Origin: Bifidobacterium catenulatum DSM 16992 = JCM 1194 = LMG 11043
GTDB taxonomy: Bacteria; Actinomycetota; Actinomycetes; Actinomycetales; Bifidobacteriaceae
Reading direction: 5' to 3'
Assembly (NCBI RefSeq): GCF_001025195.1
Contig: NZ_AP012325.1
Span: forward strand, 186,001 to 250,000
DNA: 64,000 bases
A model generated the notes under the pieces. That model was not told the origin of the DNA. It searched no databases and was given only the letters and a program-made list of their open reading frames with translations. A program made the translations under genes and the position numbers. Every line of letters starts with the position of its first letter. Within the stretch, counting starts at the first letter, position 1. Shown one piece after another: positions 8,999-17,363 of this stretch.

Positions 8999-10219
8999 AT
9001 GACCGACGAATTCAAGCCAATCATCCGAGACCCGCATAAGTCCGCGAATATGCTGGAGCAGCCGGTCGTGCCCGTTCCTGCGCCGCAGCCGTCATTGCCG
9101 CAGACGGATTCCCAACAATCCTCGCCGCAGTTCGCGCCGAGTCCCGCACAATCCGCGCCGGATCAACAATCCCCGCAGTCCTGGCAAAGACTGAGCTTTC
9201 CCGACGCCGCGCCGGTCTCGCCGATTGCGCAAACCGCCCAAATCGATCCGATCGAACAGGTGCTTTCCCCGCGTGAAGTGAACGCAGGACTCGCCAAAGC
9301 CGATCCGCTGACCCGTCATCCGCGCGTGTCGAGCATCATACTCAGCGTGGTGTTCGGTCTGCTGCTGCTTGCCGCCGCAGCGGGCGTCTGGTGGTTGGGC
9401 GTGCGCACGATGGAAGGTCAAAGCTATGAAGACATGGTCTGGTCGAAATTCGACGCGGCTCTGCCGGGATGGCTGGAACCGGTCGTGCATGTCTTCACCA
9501 TTTCCACCGTTGTAATCGCAACAAGCGCGATTATGTCGATAATCGCCCTCGCCGTACTCATCGTAAGAAAACGATGGCTGTTGATTGCGCAACTGGCGGT
9601 ATTCGGCGGAATCTGCTTTGCCGCAGCGGAATTGCTGAAGCCGCTGCTGCCACGTCCGTACTTAATTAATCTGGAATCAAATCCCAATAATTCCGCGCCT
9701 TCTGGGCATGCCATACTCGCAGCGACTGCGGGGGTGATCCTGTTGTGCGCCGTGCCTCGCATGTGTCGTGCGTTGGTCGCGGTGATTGGTTGGGCGTACG
9801 CGGTGCTTGTCGGATTGTCGGTGATCGCAGGGCAGTGGCACCGCCCGACCGACGTGATCATGGCATTGCTGATCGTCGGAGGAGTGGCTATGCTCATGCT
9901 CGCCGCAACGTTTGCGAACGGTATGGATGAGCCCGGATCGCGTGCATCGTCGCCTTCCGTGCAGATTGTCGGCAGCGTGTTGCTGACGTTCGGTGTGCTT
10001 GGCACCCTGTATGGCGCGTACATTATTTGGCAGATCCAGCCGGGACTTGCGATGAGCGCGGAATGGACGAATTCCGGCGCGCATCTTTCCACGGTGATTT
10101 TGACTGCTTCCGTCGCGTCGCTGGTGTTCGGCCTGGTGCTGACCATGCGTCAGCTGACTGCCTCGCCACTGACGCAACTTGGACTGGTGGGGGCTCCTCC
10201 GGCACCGCCGAAACGCTGA
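8999..10219 (+). CDS. PAP2-family membrane phosphatase
   Basis: Likely lipid phosphate or polyprenyl-pyrophosphate phosphatase in the membrane. The 406-residue product has a proline/glutamine-rich N-terminal 100 residues, then several hydrophobic segments. The three PAP2 signatures are present: KPLLPRPY near 220, PSGH near 234-237, and a later SVIAGQWHRPTD block with its catalytic His near 279. Two or three further membrane segments close the protein. I chose ATG 8999; an earlier frame-open GTG at 8912 would lie inside the SRP RNA. A possible promoter is TTGCCA at 8952 with GACAAT at 8975. Specific substrate unknown. Confidence 0.85.
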   Translation: MTDEFKPIIRDPHKSANMLEQPVVPVPAPQPSLPQTDSQQSSPQFAPSPAQSAPDQQSPQSWQRLSFPDAAPVSPIAQTAQIDPIEQVLSPREVNAGLAKADPLTRHPRVSSIILSVVFGLLLLAAAAGVWWLGVRTMEGQSYEDMVWSKFDAALPGWLEPVVHVFTISTVVIATSAIMSIIALAVLIVRKRWLLIAQLAVFGGICFAAAELLKPLLPRPYLINLESNPNNSAPSGHAILAATAGVILLCAVPRMCRALVAVIGWAYAVLVGLSVIAGQWHRPTDVIMALLIVGGVAMLMLAATFANGMDEPGSRASSPSVQIVGSVLLTFGVLGTLYGAYIIWQIQPGLAMSAEWTNSGAHLSTVILTASVASLVFGLVLTMRQLTASPLTQLGLVGAPPAPPKR

Positions 10220-10344
10220 CGACCATGCCTGCGATCGCACCGAAATTTTACGGCGAAGGCCGCTCGCGCCACACGGGCGGTTTGCCAACTGCATACGGTC
10301 AGTGAGTATTATTGCGTTGCAAACGCTAGTAATAAGGAGTGGCT

Positions 10345-13300
10345 ATGGCTACCGGCAGCAAGCTCGTGATTGTGGAGTCTCCCACCAAGGCCAAGAAAAT
10401 CGGTGGGTATTTGGGCTCCGAATATACGGTGATGGCCTCGGTCGGCCATATTCGAGATCTTGCGCAGCCAAGCCAGGTGCCGGCCGCCGACAAAACCAAA
10501 TTCGGCAAGTTCGGCGTTGACGTGGAAGACGGATTCAAGCCGTACTACATCGTCGATGGCAACAAGAAGAAAACCGTATCCGAACTGAAAAGCGCGTTGA
10601 AAAAAGCCGACACCCTGTACCTCGCAACCGATGAGGATCGCGAAGGGGAGGCCATCGCCTGGCATCTGGTACAGACGCTCAAGCCGAAAGTGCCGGTCAA
10701 ACGCATGGTGTTCCACGAAATCACGAAGGAAGCTATCAAAGCGTCGCTTGACAATACTCGCGACGTTGACGACGACATGGTCGATGCCCAGGAGACCCGC
10801 CGTATTCTGGACCGCCTGTACGGCTATGAGCTTTCTCCGGTGCTGTGGCGCAAGGTTGGACCGGGTCTTTCCGCGGGCCGCGTGCAGTCCGTCGCCACGC
10901 GTTTGATCGTGGAGCGCGAGCGTGAGCGTATGGCGTTCGTGCGTGCCCCGTATTGGGATGTCACCGCAACGTTGGAAGCGCCGGATGCCGATGGCAATAA
11001 TGTTGCGTTTGATTCTCGTATGGTGTCGCTTGGTGGGTGTCGTTTGGCGGGTTCCAAGGATTTCGGCGCCGATGGCAAGCTGACTGCGGCCGGTGCGAAG
11101 GACCGGGTCGTGCAGTTGGATGAGGCGCAGGCTTCCGCGATTGCGCAGGCGTTGGAATTTGCAACGTTTACCGTCGCGTCGATGGAAACGAAGCCGTACC
11201 GTCGCCGTCCGGTTCCACCGTTCACTACGTCCACATTGCAGCAGACCGCCGGCAATCGTCTCGGCATGAGCTCGCGTCAGACCATGCGCGCGGCGCAAGG
11301 ATTATATGAAAACGGCTATATTACCTACATGCGTACCGATTCGGTGACGCTGTCGCAGGAAGCGATCGCAGCCGCTCGTGAAGCGGTCGTCAAGCATTTC
11401 GGCGAAAACTATTTGTCGGACGCGCCGAAACAATATGCCACAAAAACCGCGGGCGCGCAGGAAGCCCACGAATGCATTAGGCCGGCGGGTGCGAAATTCC
11501 GCGATCCTGCGGAAATCGCAAGTAAAGTGCCGGCCGACCAGCTCAAGCTGTACACGCTGATCTGGCAGCGCACGCTTGCCTGCCAGATGGCAGACGCAAC
11601 CGGTTCCACGGCGACCGTGCGACTGTCTGCACCGACCGAATCGAATGGGGAAGCCATGTTCCAGGCTTCCGGCACTGTCATCGAATTCCCCGGCTTTATG
11701 AAGGCGACCGGTGAGGGTCGCCGCGCGTCCGCCGAATCGAAGAAGGGTGATGCTACTGGAAGCGTTGAACAGGCTGCGCAATCCGGCAAATCCAGCAAAG
11801 CTGATAAGAAGTCGGATGACAATGTGTCGCTGCCGCCGATGAATCCGGGCGATGCGCTCGCCGCGGTGGCGGTTGGTGCCGACGGACATGAAACTCAGCC
11901 TCCGGCGCGTTACACCGAAGCGTCGCTCGTGAAAACGTTGGAACAGAAGGAAATCGGCCGCCCGTCCACGTATGCGAGCATTATTTCCACGATTATCGAT
12001 CGCGGGTACGTGTATGAGCGCGGTCGTGCGTTGATTCCGTCGTGGCTCGCGTTCTCCGTGGTCAAATTGCTGGAAACGAAGTTCCCGCGGTATGTGGATT
12101 ACGAGTTCACTGCCGATATGGAAAGCGGTCTTGACCAGATCGCGAGTGGTCAGGAGACCGGCCGCAATTGGCTGACCCGCTTCTATTTCGGTTCCGGTGA
12201 GGGTTCCGCGCAGTCTGCGGACGAGGCGCATGCCGGTTTGCAGCAGCAGGTCGCGCAGTTGGGTGAAATTGACGCTCGCGAGATCAATACGATTGAGATC
12301 GGCGACGGTTTGCATGTGCGCGTCGGCAGGTATGGCCCGTATCTGGAGGATGTGAACCATCTGGATGATGAGGGAAATCCGAAGCGTGCGTCGCTGCCGG
12401 ATACTCTCGCTCCGGATGAGCTGACGGTGGAAGTCGGTCATGATTTGATCGAGAATCATTCCGGCGGTCCGCGCGCACTTGGTGTTGATCCGGTTTCCGG
12501 GGGCACTGTTGAAGTGCGTAATGGCCGTTTCGGCCCGTATGTTGCGTTGGTGATGCCTTTTGCGGATGCTGGTGCTGACGGTGACGTGGCTGGTGACGGC
12601 AAGCCGAAGAAGGTCAAGAGCGCTAAGAAGGCTGCCGATCGCCCGAAGATGGCGTCGTTGTTTAAGACGATGAGCCCGGAATCGTTGACGTTGGATGATG
12701 CGTTGCGTCTGCTGAGTTTGCCTCGTGAAGTTGGCTCTTATGAGGAAGCGAACGCTCAGACCGGTGAAGTGCAGACGGTTGTTGTGCAAGCCAATAATGG
12801 TCGTTACGGCCCGTATTTGACGAAGACTGGTGCCGATGGCAAGTCGGATACGCGTTCGCTCGCTTCGGAAGATGAGATTTTCACGGTTGATTTGGATAAG
12901 GCGAAGGAACTGTTCGCCCAGCCGAAGTATGGCCGTGGGCGCGGTCGTGGCGCTGCCAAGCCGCCGCTGCGTGAACTGGGCGTCGATCCGGAAACGCAAA
13001 AGCAGGTGACCATCAAGGAAGGCTTCTACGGCGCGTATATCACCGATGGTGAAACGAACCGTACGTTGCCGAAGCAGTATGCTCCCGAGTCGATCGAGCC
13101 GGCTGAGGCGTTCCGTCTGCTGGCGGAGAAGCGTGCGCAGGGTCCGTCGAAGAGGCGTGGACGCAAGGGTGTTGCTGGCAAGGGTGGTGCTAAGAAGACT
13201 GCTGCTAAGGGTGCTAAGGCTTCTGCTGATCAAGTTCGTGCCGATCGCCGTGCCAAGGTGCGCGAGTTGGCCGATAAGGGTTGGGCCAACACCCGTATCG

Positions 13301-13401
13301 CCAAGGAGATCGGTTCCACGCCGACCACGGTGAAGGCCGATGTGGAATGGCTCGCTGCCAACGAAGGCTACACCCGTCCCGCCGTAGTTCCCGCCCGGTG
13401 A
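10345..13401 (+). CDS. topA: DNA topoisomerase I
   Basis: Type IA topoisomerase that relaxes negative supercoils. 1018 residues. The N-terminal TOPRIM domain begins VIVESPTKAKKIGGYLG and holds DEDREGE near residue 95; the catalytic tyrosine lies in YITYMRTDS near 329. There is a serine/lysine-rich insert near 460-495, then several C-terminal GRYGPY-type repeats typical of actinobacterial TopA, a Lys/Ala-rich stretch, and a final helix-turn-helix-like segment (ELADKGWANTRIAKEIG). AAGGAG precedes ATG 10345 by 5 bases; the GTG at 10339 overlaps that site and is rejected. The stop codon overlaps a duplicated fragment of the tmk start. Confidence 0.95.
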   Translation: MATGSKLVIVESPTKAKKIGGYLGSEYTVMASVGHIRDLAQPSQVPAADKTKFGKFGVDVEDGFKPYYIVDGNKKKTVSELKSALKKADTLYLATDEDREGEAIAWHLVQTLKPKVPVKRMVFHEITKEAIKASLDNTRDVDDDMVDAQETRRILDRLYGYELSPVLWRKVGPGLSAGRVQSVATRLIVERERERMAFVRAPYWDVTATLEAPDADGNNVAFDSRMVSLGGCRLAGSKDFGADGKLTAAGAKDRVVQLDEAQASAIAQALEFATFTVASMETKPYRRRPVPPFTTSTLQQTAGNRLGMSSRQTMRAAQGLYENGYITYMRTDSVTLSQEAIAAAREAVVKHFGENYLSDAPKQYATKTAGAQEAHECIRPAGAKFRDPAEIASKVPADQLKLYTLIWQRTLACQMADATGSTATVRLSAPTESNGEAMFQASGTVIEFPGFMKATGEGRRASAESKKGDATGSVEQAAQSGKSSKADKKSDDNVSLPPMNPGDALAAVAVGADGHETQPPARYTEASLVKTLEQKEIGRPSTYASIISTIIDRGYVYERGRALIPSWLAFSVVKLLETKFPRYVDYEFTADMESGLDQIASGQETGRNWLTRFYFGSGEGSAQSADEAHAGLQQQVAQLGEIDAREINTIEIGDGLHVRVGRYGPYLEDVNHLDDEGNPKRASLPDTLAPDELTVEVGHDLIENHSGGPRALGVDPVSGGTVEVRNGRFGPYVALVMPFADAGADGDVAGDGKPKKVKSAKKAADRPKMASLFKTMSPESLTLDDALRLLSLPREVGSYEEANAQTGEVQTVVVQANNGRYGPYLTKTGADGKSDTRSLASEDEIFTVDLDKAKELFAQPKYGRGRGRGAAKPPLRELGVDPETQKQVTIKEGFYGAYITDGETNRTLPKQYAPESIEPAEAFRLLAEKRAQGPSKRRGRKGVAGKGGAKKTAAKGAKASADQVRADRRAKVRELADKGWANTRIAKEIGSTPTTVKADVEWLAANEGYTRPAVVPAR

Positions 13402-13442
13402 TGAATATGCAGGGCATATTCATCACCTTTGAGGACGGATAG
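13401..13442 (+). pseudogene. Duplicated fragment of the tmk 5' end
   Basis: ATG at 13401 overlaps the topA stop (TGATG) and opens a 13-codon frame ending in TAG. From 13407 it reads MQGIFITFEDG, matching the real tmk start [11 protein letters not shown] at 13569; the DNA is identical over the first 18 bases with two differences in the next ten. 13400-13424 is also a perfect 11-bp inverted repeat with an AGG loop. I read it as a leftover of the ancestral tmk start separated from the gene by the repeat element that follows. Confidence 0.6.
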
Positions 13443-13556
13443 CCCGGTGGGCTGTTCGTAGCAGTGAGCAGCGGTAGCGTTGCGAACGCCGCAGGACACA
13501 CAGTCCGGTGGACTGTGTGTAGCAGTGAGCAGTGATAGTGCGTCGCGAGCGTCGCA
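13441..13556. repeat. Two tandem GGT-loop hairpin units between topA and tmk
   Basis: Unit 1 has AGCCC-GGT-GGGCT (13441-13453); unit 2 has an 11-bp perfect stem with a GGT loop (13496-13506 and 13510-13520). Each is followed by TAGCAGTGAGCAG and then a GCGT-GCGA-CG-like segment, so the two units are imperfect copies of about 55 bases. A similar structure occurs at 23278-23337. It looks like a small dispersed non-coding element; no protein is encoded. Confidence 0.65.
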
Positions 13557-13568
13557 TAATTTAAAGAT

Positions 13569-14222
13569 ATGCAGGGCATATTCATCTCCTTTGAAGGCAT
13601 CGACGGCGTCGGCAAAACCACGCAGGTCGAACGATTACGTGCGTATGTTGAGGCGCAGGGGCGCGAATGCGTGGTCACGCGCGAGCCGGGCGGTACTGTG
13701 CTTGGTGTGGCGATTCGCAAGCTGCTGCTTGGCGGTGTGGAAGGTTCCGACGCGGATATTGCTCCGCGTGCGGAGGCGTTGCTGTTCGCCGCCGACCGTG
13801 CCCAGCATGTTGCCGAGGTGATTCGCCCTGCACTGGAACGCGGTGCCGTGGTAATTACCGATCGGTACCTTGATTCTTCTCTTGCATACCAGGCTGGTGG
13901 CCGCGAATTGACGGCAGGTGAAATCCGCGACTTAAGTATGTGGGCAACGTGCGAGCTATTGCCGAATCGCACGTATCTACTGGATCTTGACCCTGTGCAA
14001 TCGCATGCACGACTACAGCATGATGAAGATCGCATGGAATCTGCAGGAAACGATTTCCAACGTCGTACACGACAAGCGTTTCTTGACTTGGCAAAGGCGG
14101 AATCGCAACGTTTCCGCGTGATTGATGCCAGCCAATCCATCGATGAAGTATGGTCGCATATTCAAGACGATTTTGCACAAATCAGCCAAACGAAAACTTT
14201 CCAATCGGAGGCTGCCCAGTGA
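13569..14222 (+). CDS. tmk: Thymidylate kinase
   Basis: Phosphorylates dTMP to dTDP for DNA synthesis. 217 residues. The P-loop is [11 protein letters not shown] (about 8-18), followed by TREPGGT (about 40-46) and the [11 protein letters not shown] block near 97, all standard for the family. It ends with a 4-base overlap with the start of holB, so the two are translationally coupled. There is no Shine-Dalgarno before the ATG; CATAAT at 13555-13560, at the very end of the hairpin element, is placed to act as a -10 for a leaderless mRNA. Confidence 0.95.
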   Translation: MQGIFISFEGIDGVGKTTQVERLRAYVEAQGRECVVTREPGGTVLGVAIRKLLLGGVEGSDADIAPRAEALLFAADRAQHVAEVIRPALERGAVVITDRYLDSSLAYQAGGRELTAGEIRDLSMWATCELLPNRTYLLDLDPVQSHARLQHDEDRMESAGNDFQRRTRQAFLDLAKAESQRFRVIDASQSIDEVWSHIQDDFAQISQTKTFQSEAAQ

Positions 14223-15373
14223 GTGTGTGGGATTCGATTGTCGGCCAGCAGCGGGTTGTCGAACAACTCAAAGCCATCGCAAGTGGCGATCCGAAAGCCA
14301 TTGCGCAATCCTGGCTAATCTGCGGTCCTCCAGGATCGGGCCGTTCCAATGTGGCGCGCGCGTTTGCGGCGGCGCTGGAGAGCCCCGATCATGGTCTTGG
14401 CGACGAGCCGACCAAAGCCGTGCAGCAGGTGCTTGCCGGCACTCATCCCGACGTGACCGTGCTTGCCACCAACAAAGTGACCATCGGCATCGACGAGGTG
14501 CGAGACATCATCACCACTTCCGAACAGATGCCGAGCACTGCGCCGTGGCGCATCATCATTATCGAAGATGTCGATCGCATGCTGGAACGCACCACCAACG
14601 TGCTGCTCAAGGAGATTGAGGAGCCGAGCGCGCACACGATTTGGCTCTTGTGCGCGCCGAGTGCGCAGGATGTGTTGCCGACGATTCGCTCGCGCACTCG
14701 CATCGTCAATCTTGCTGTGCCTTCCACGCAGGCAGTGGCCGCATTTCTGGAACAAAATGGCGGATTTGAGCCGAAAATCGCGGTACGTGCCGCACGCCTT
14801 GCAGAAGGGCATATCGGCATTGCGCGCTTGTATGCGGAGAATGAGCAGGTGATGTCTGACCGTGACGAGCTGATTGTGGGTGTGCTTGGATTGCGTCGCG
14901 CGTCGGATGCGGTGCTGCTTGCCGGCAATCTTATCGACAATGCGAAAGCGCAGGCCGAAGCGGAGGTGAAGGTCAAGGCGGCAGAGGCGGAAGCTGATTT
15001 TCGTAGGGTCAATGGGCTTGGGGCGAAGGATCGTATTCCTCCGAAACTGCGTGGCGCGTACAATGCGATCGCCAAAAAAGACGAGCTGAAGCGCCAAACT
15101 ACGCGACTTACGCGTGATGTGCTTGACCGTGCGTTGAACTCGATTGCCAGTATTTACCGTGATGTGGCTGTGCTGCAGAACAATGCCGAGGATTCGGTGG
15201 GACTGATCAATTTGGAGAATCGTTCATCGATCACCGAACTGTCGGTGCGGCTTACGCGTGGGGGAGCGGTGCGGCGGCTGGAGGATATTGCCGTTGCGCG
15301 TCGCCGCCTGGCCGGCAATGGCAATCCCGTACTGGTCTTCGAAGCCCTCTTCTGCTCTCTCATCGCCAGTTAG
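14219..15373 (+). CDS. holB: DNA polymerase III subunit delta prime
   Basis: Clamp-loader subunit of the replicative polymerase. 384 residues from GTG 14219, which has GGAGG at 14207-14211 and overlaps the tmk stop by 4 bases; longer frames upstream lie inside tmk. AAA+ features: GPPGSGRS in place of a full Walker A (Lys replaced by Arg, as is usual in delta prime, so probably no ATP hydrolysis), [10 protein letters not shown] as the Walker B region, and [20 protein letters not shown] with a sensor-like segment. The tmk-holB pair is a common actinobacterial arrangement. Confidence 0.92.
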   Translation: MSVWDSIVGQQRVVEQLKAIASGDPKAIAQSWLICGPPGSGRSNVARAFAAALESPDHGLGDEPTKAVQQVLAGTHPDVTVLATNKVTIGIDEVRDIITTSEQMPSTAPWRIIIIEDVDRMLERTTNVLLKEIEEPSAHTIWLLCAPSAQDVLPTIRSRTRIVNLAVPSTQAVAAFLEQNGGFEPKIAVRAARLAEGHIGIARLYAENEQVMSDRDELIVGVLGLRRASDAVLLAGNLIDNAKAQAEAEVKVKAAEAEADFRRVNGLGAKDRIPPKLRGAYNAIAKKDELKRQTTRLTRDVLDRALNSIASIYRDVAVLQNNAEDSVGLINLENRSSITELSVRLTRGGAVRRLEDIAVARRRLAGNGNPVLVFEALFCSLIAS

Positions 15374-15502
15374 GTCTAGCGGTGTTGGCACATACTGTTT
15401 TTCGGCGGGCAGATTTCTCTAGTGAGCGGAAAAATGGTTGTTTGGGTATGATTCTGGCTTGCTATCGTGCGATAACTGCCAGCAAAATTGCAAAAATACG
15501 AT

Positions 15503-16540
15503 TTAGCGCTGGTAGTTGGTGGATTCGCGCACGATCAGTTGCGGTGCAAGTGAGATATGTGCGGGGCTGTCGGGGCCGTCGTTGAGTAGGCGTAGCGCTT
15601 CGGAGACGATTTGTTTGAACGGCGGGCGCACACTGGTCAGTGGCGGCATGGTGGTGCGTGCGATTGGCGAATCGTTGTAGCCAACCACCAGCACATCTTC
15701 AGGCACGCGAAGCCCAAGCGAATGCAACGCCACCATCACGCCGAACGCGATCGCATCGTCGGCACACACCACGGCCTCCGGTTGCACGAGCGGCTCGGAA
15801 AACAGTCGCATGGCGCAGTCGAATCCGCGCTGCACGCTACGGTCTCCGAACTTGTTCCATTCGGTTTCGGTGGCAAGATGGTGCGCTCGCATCTGAGTAT
15901 GGAACATGGTGAACAGTTCCGCCGATTCGAAGGAGATTTCCTTGCCGGCCATGTATGCCACGGATGCGATGCCACGTTCAGCCAAATGCCCGATCACGAT
16001 TTCCATGGCTGCGTTTTCGTCGACGCTCACCATGGATGTGCGGAACGAGCATTGGCGGCCGCCCACCTGCACGATCGGCAATGTGGAGGCGTAATGTTCA
16101 AGCTCTGCGGAAAGGTAGGCCTCCCAGGCGGGCAGTACGATCAGACCGTCAACATGGCGGTCTACCAACGACTCGATGCGTTGAATCTGCGTGGTCTGAT
16201 CGCCGCCGATGCCCAGCAGCAGTTGCTGCGAATCCACGTCGATGACGGGTTCGATTTCGTCAAGCAGCTGCGCGCAGAACGGGTCGTTGGCGGTCGGAAT
16301 CACCAGGCCGATGGTGTTGGTGACGGTGCTGCGCAACGCGCTCGCCGCATAATTGACCGAATAGTTGAGGTGTGCCGCGGCCGCTCGCACGCGGCGTGCG
16401 ATGTCGTCGTCTTTGGTGCGTTTGCCGGAAAGAACGCGGGAGACGGTGGCGATGGAGACGTTGGCCAGCGCTGCGACGTTCGTGATCGAACTGTTCGCCG
16501 AAGTTGCCGAAGCTGAAGCGTTGTCGGTTGTACGTGCCAT
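15503..16540 (-). CDS. LacI-family transcriptional regulator
   Basis: 345 residues. A helix-turn-helix near residues 20-45 (NVAALANVSIATVSRVLSG) is followed by the hinge and a periplasmic-binding-protein-like effector domain (TNTIGLVIPTANDPFCAQLL onward, then ADDAIAFGVM and VVGYNDSP). The N-terminal 18 residues are a Ser/Ala/Thr-rich extension. GAGGAG lies just before ATG 16540. No sugar catabolic genes flank it; the nearest neighbours are holB and ptsH/ptsI, so a global role or a role at the LacI-like operator at 17164-17175 is possible but not shown. Confidence 0.9.
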   Translation of the reverse strand: MARTTDNASASATSANSSITNVAALANVSIATVSRVLSGKRTKDDDIARRVRAAAAHLNYSVNYAASALRSTVTNTIGLVIPTANDPFCAQLLDEIEPVIDVDSQQLLLGIGGDQTTQIQRIESLVDRHVDGLIVLPAWEAYLSAELEHYASTLPIVQVGGRQCSFRTSMVSVDENAAMEIVIGHLAERGIASVAYMAGKEISFESAELFTMFHTQMRAHHLATETEWNKFGDRSVQRGFDCAMRLFSEPLVQPEAVVCADDAIAFGVMVALHSLGLRVPEDVLVVGYNDSPIARTTMPPLTSVRPPFKQIVSEALRLLNDGPDSPAHISLAPQLIVRESTNYQR

Positions 16541-16630
16541 GCTCTCCTCACCACAAATATTCGAAATGCTCGGAAAAACTCGGATTATTCGAATTACTGC
16601 CGTATCTCAATCGCGTATTCAAGAATAAAA

Positions 16631-16660
16631 CAGCCACCCGTCGAAAGCGGCAGGTGGCTG
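16631..16660 (-). terminator. Terminator of ptsH
   Basis: CAGCCACC (16631-16638) pairs with GGTGGCTG (16653-16660); on the minus strand the hairpin is followed by TTTTATTC, about 110 bases after the ptsH stop. Confidence 0.75.
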
Positions 16661-16771
16661 GAAGCAAGTATCGCAATCATGCATGTTGCATTGCGATTTC
16701 ATAATTGCGATGCAACAACTGAAGATTGTTGAATATCTTGCGAAATCCTGAAATCTTCAGCAAAAGGAAGA

Positions 16772-17032
16772 TCACTCGGCGTTGACGAGGATGTTCAGCA
16801 GGTTGTCTGCCACGGTTTCGTCATCGGCACCCTGCACGTCGATGACCACGGAATCGCCCTGCTTGATGCCCAGGCCCATGACGGACAGGATGGAGTTAGC
16901 CGGAACCGGGTTGCCGCCTTCCTTGGCGATGGTGACGGTGCAGCCGGAGGCGGTGACGGCCTGGGTGAACTGTGCGGCCGGACGGGCGTGGATGCCGACG
17001 GGATCGTTGATGACGGTGGTGCGGGTTGCCAT
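16772..17032 (-). CDS. ptsH: Phosphocarrier protein HPr
   Basis: General PTS carrier that takes phosphate from enzyme I and passes it to sugar-specific EIIA domains. 86 residues. The phosphorylated histidine is His15 in GIHARPAA. The position of the Ser46 regulatory site of low-GC Gram-positives is occupied by NSILS (Ser47), without the usual flanking sequence. AAAGGAG lies 8 bases before ATG 17032; an earlier in-frame GTG at 17041 is too close to it. Divergent from ptsI, which is unusual compared with the common ptsHI operon. Confidence 0.95.
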   Translation of the reverse strand: MATRTTVINDPVGIHARPAAQFTQAVTASGCTVTIAKEGGNPVPANSILSVMGLGIKQGDSVVIDVQGADDETVADNLLNILVNAE

Positions 17033-17134
17033 GATGGACACTCCTTTGAGTCGTGTGTTGATTGATTTTTGGTTGTGTTATTTGAAAGTCGTGCTGCTTG
17101 CCGAGCGAAATGCCTCGGTGCGCCGCTAATAATT

Positions 17135-17207
17135 ACTATAGCACCTTTTTTCACGAAACGCAGAAAACGTTTACCGGTTGTGTGTTGCGGCTTAAAGTGT
17201 GTATACT
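17135..17207. promoter_or_regulatory. Divergent ptsH/ptsI promoter region with LacI-like operator
   Basis: The 331-base gap between the two genes holds TTGTGT (17178-17183) and TATACT (17202-17207) with an 18-base spacer for ptsI, and TATAGT on the minus strand (17140-17135) for ptsH with no good -35. Between them, 17164-17175 reads AAAACGTTTACC, i.e. a TAAACGTTT core like LacI/CcpA-family operators. It is placed to act on both promoters. Site function is inferred. Confidence 0.5.
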
Positions 17208-17363
17208 GTGCGCAGGCTGAAAATGATTTACCGGCAAAGACGGTGGGAATCATGCAGTAACTCGACGCGCAAAGCAAGCGCGGAAATCACAACAACAAAC
17301 GTTCGGTTCGCGTTCCCTTCGCGGGCAAACAACGAAACAAGGAAACAGGTCAAAGGAGTTCAC

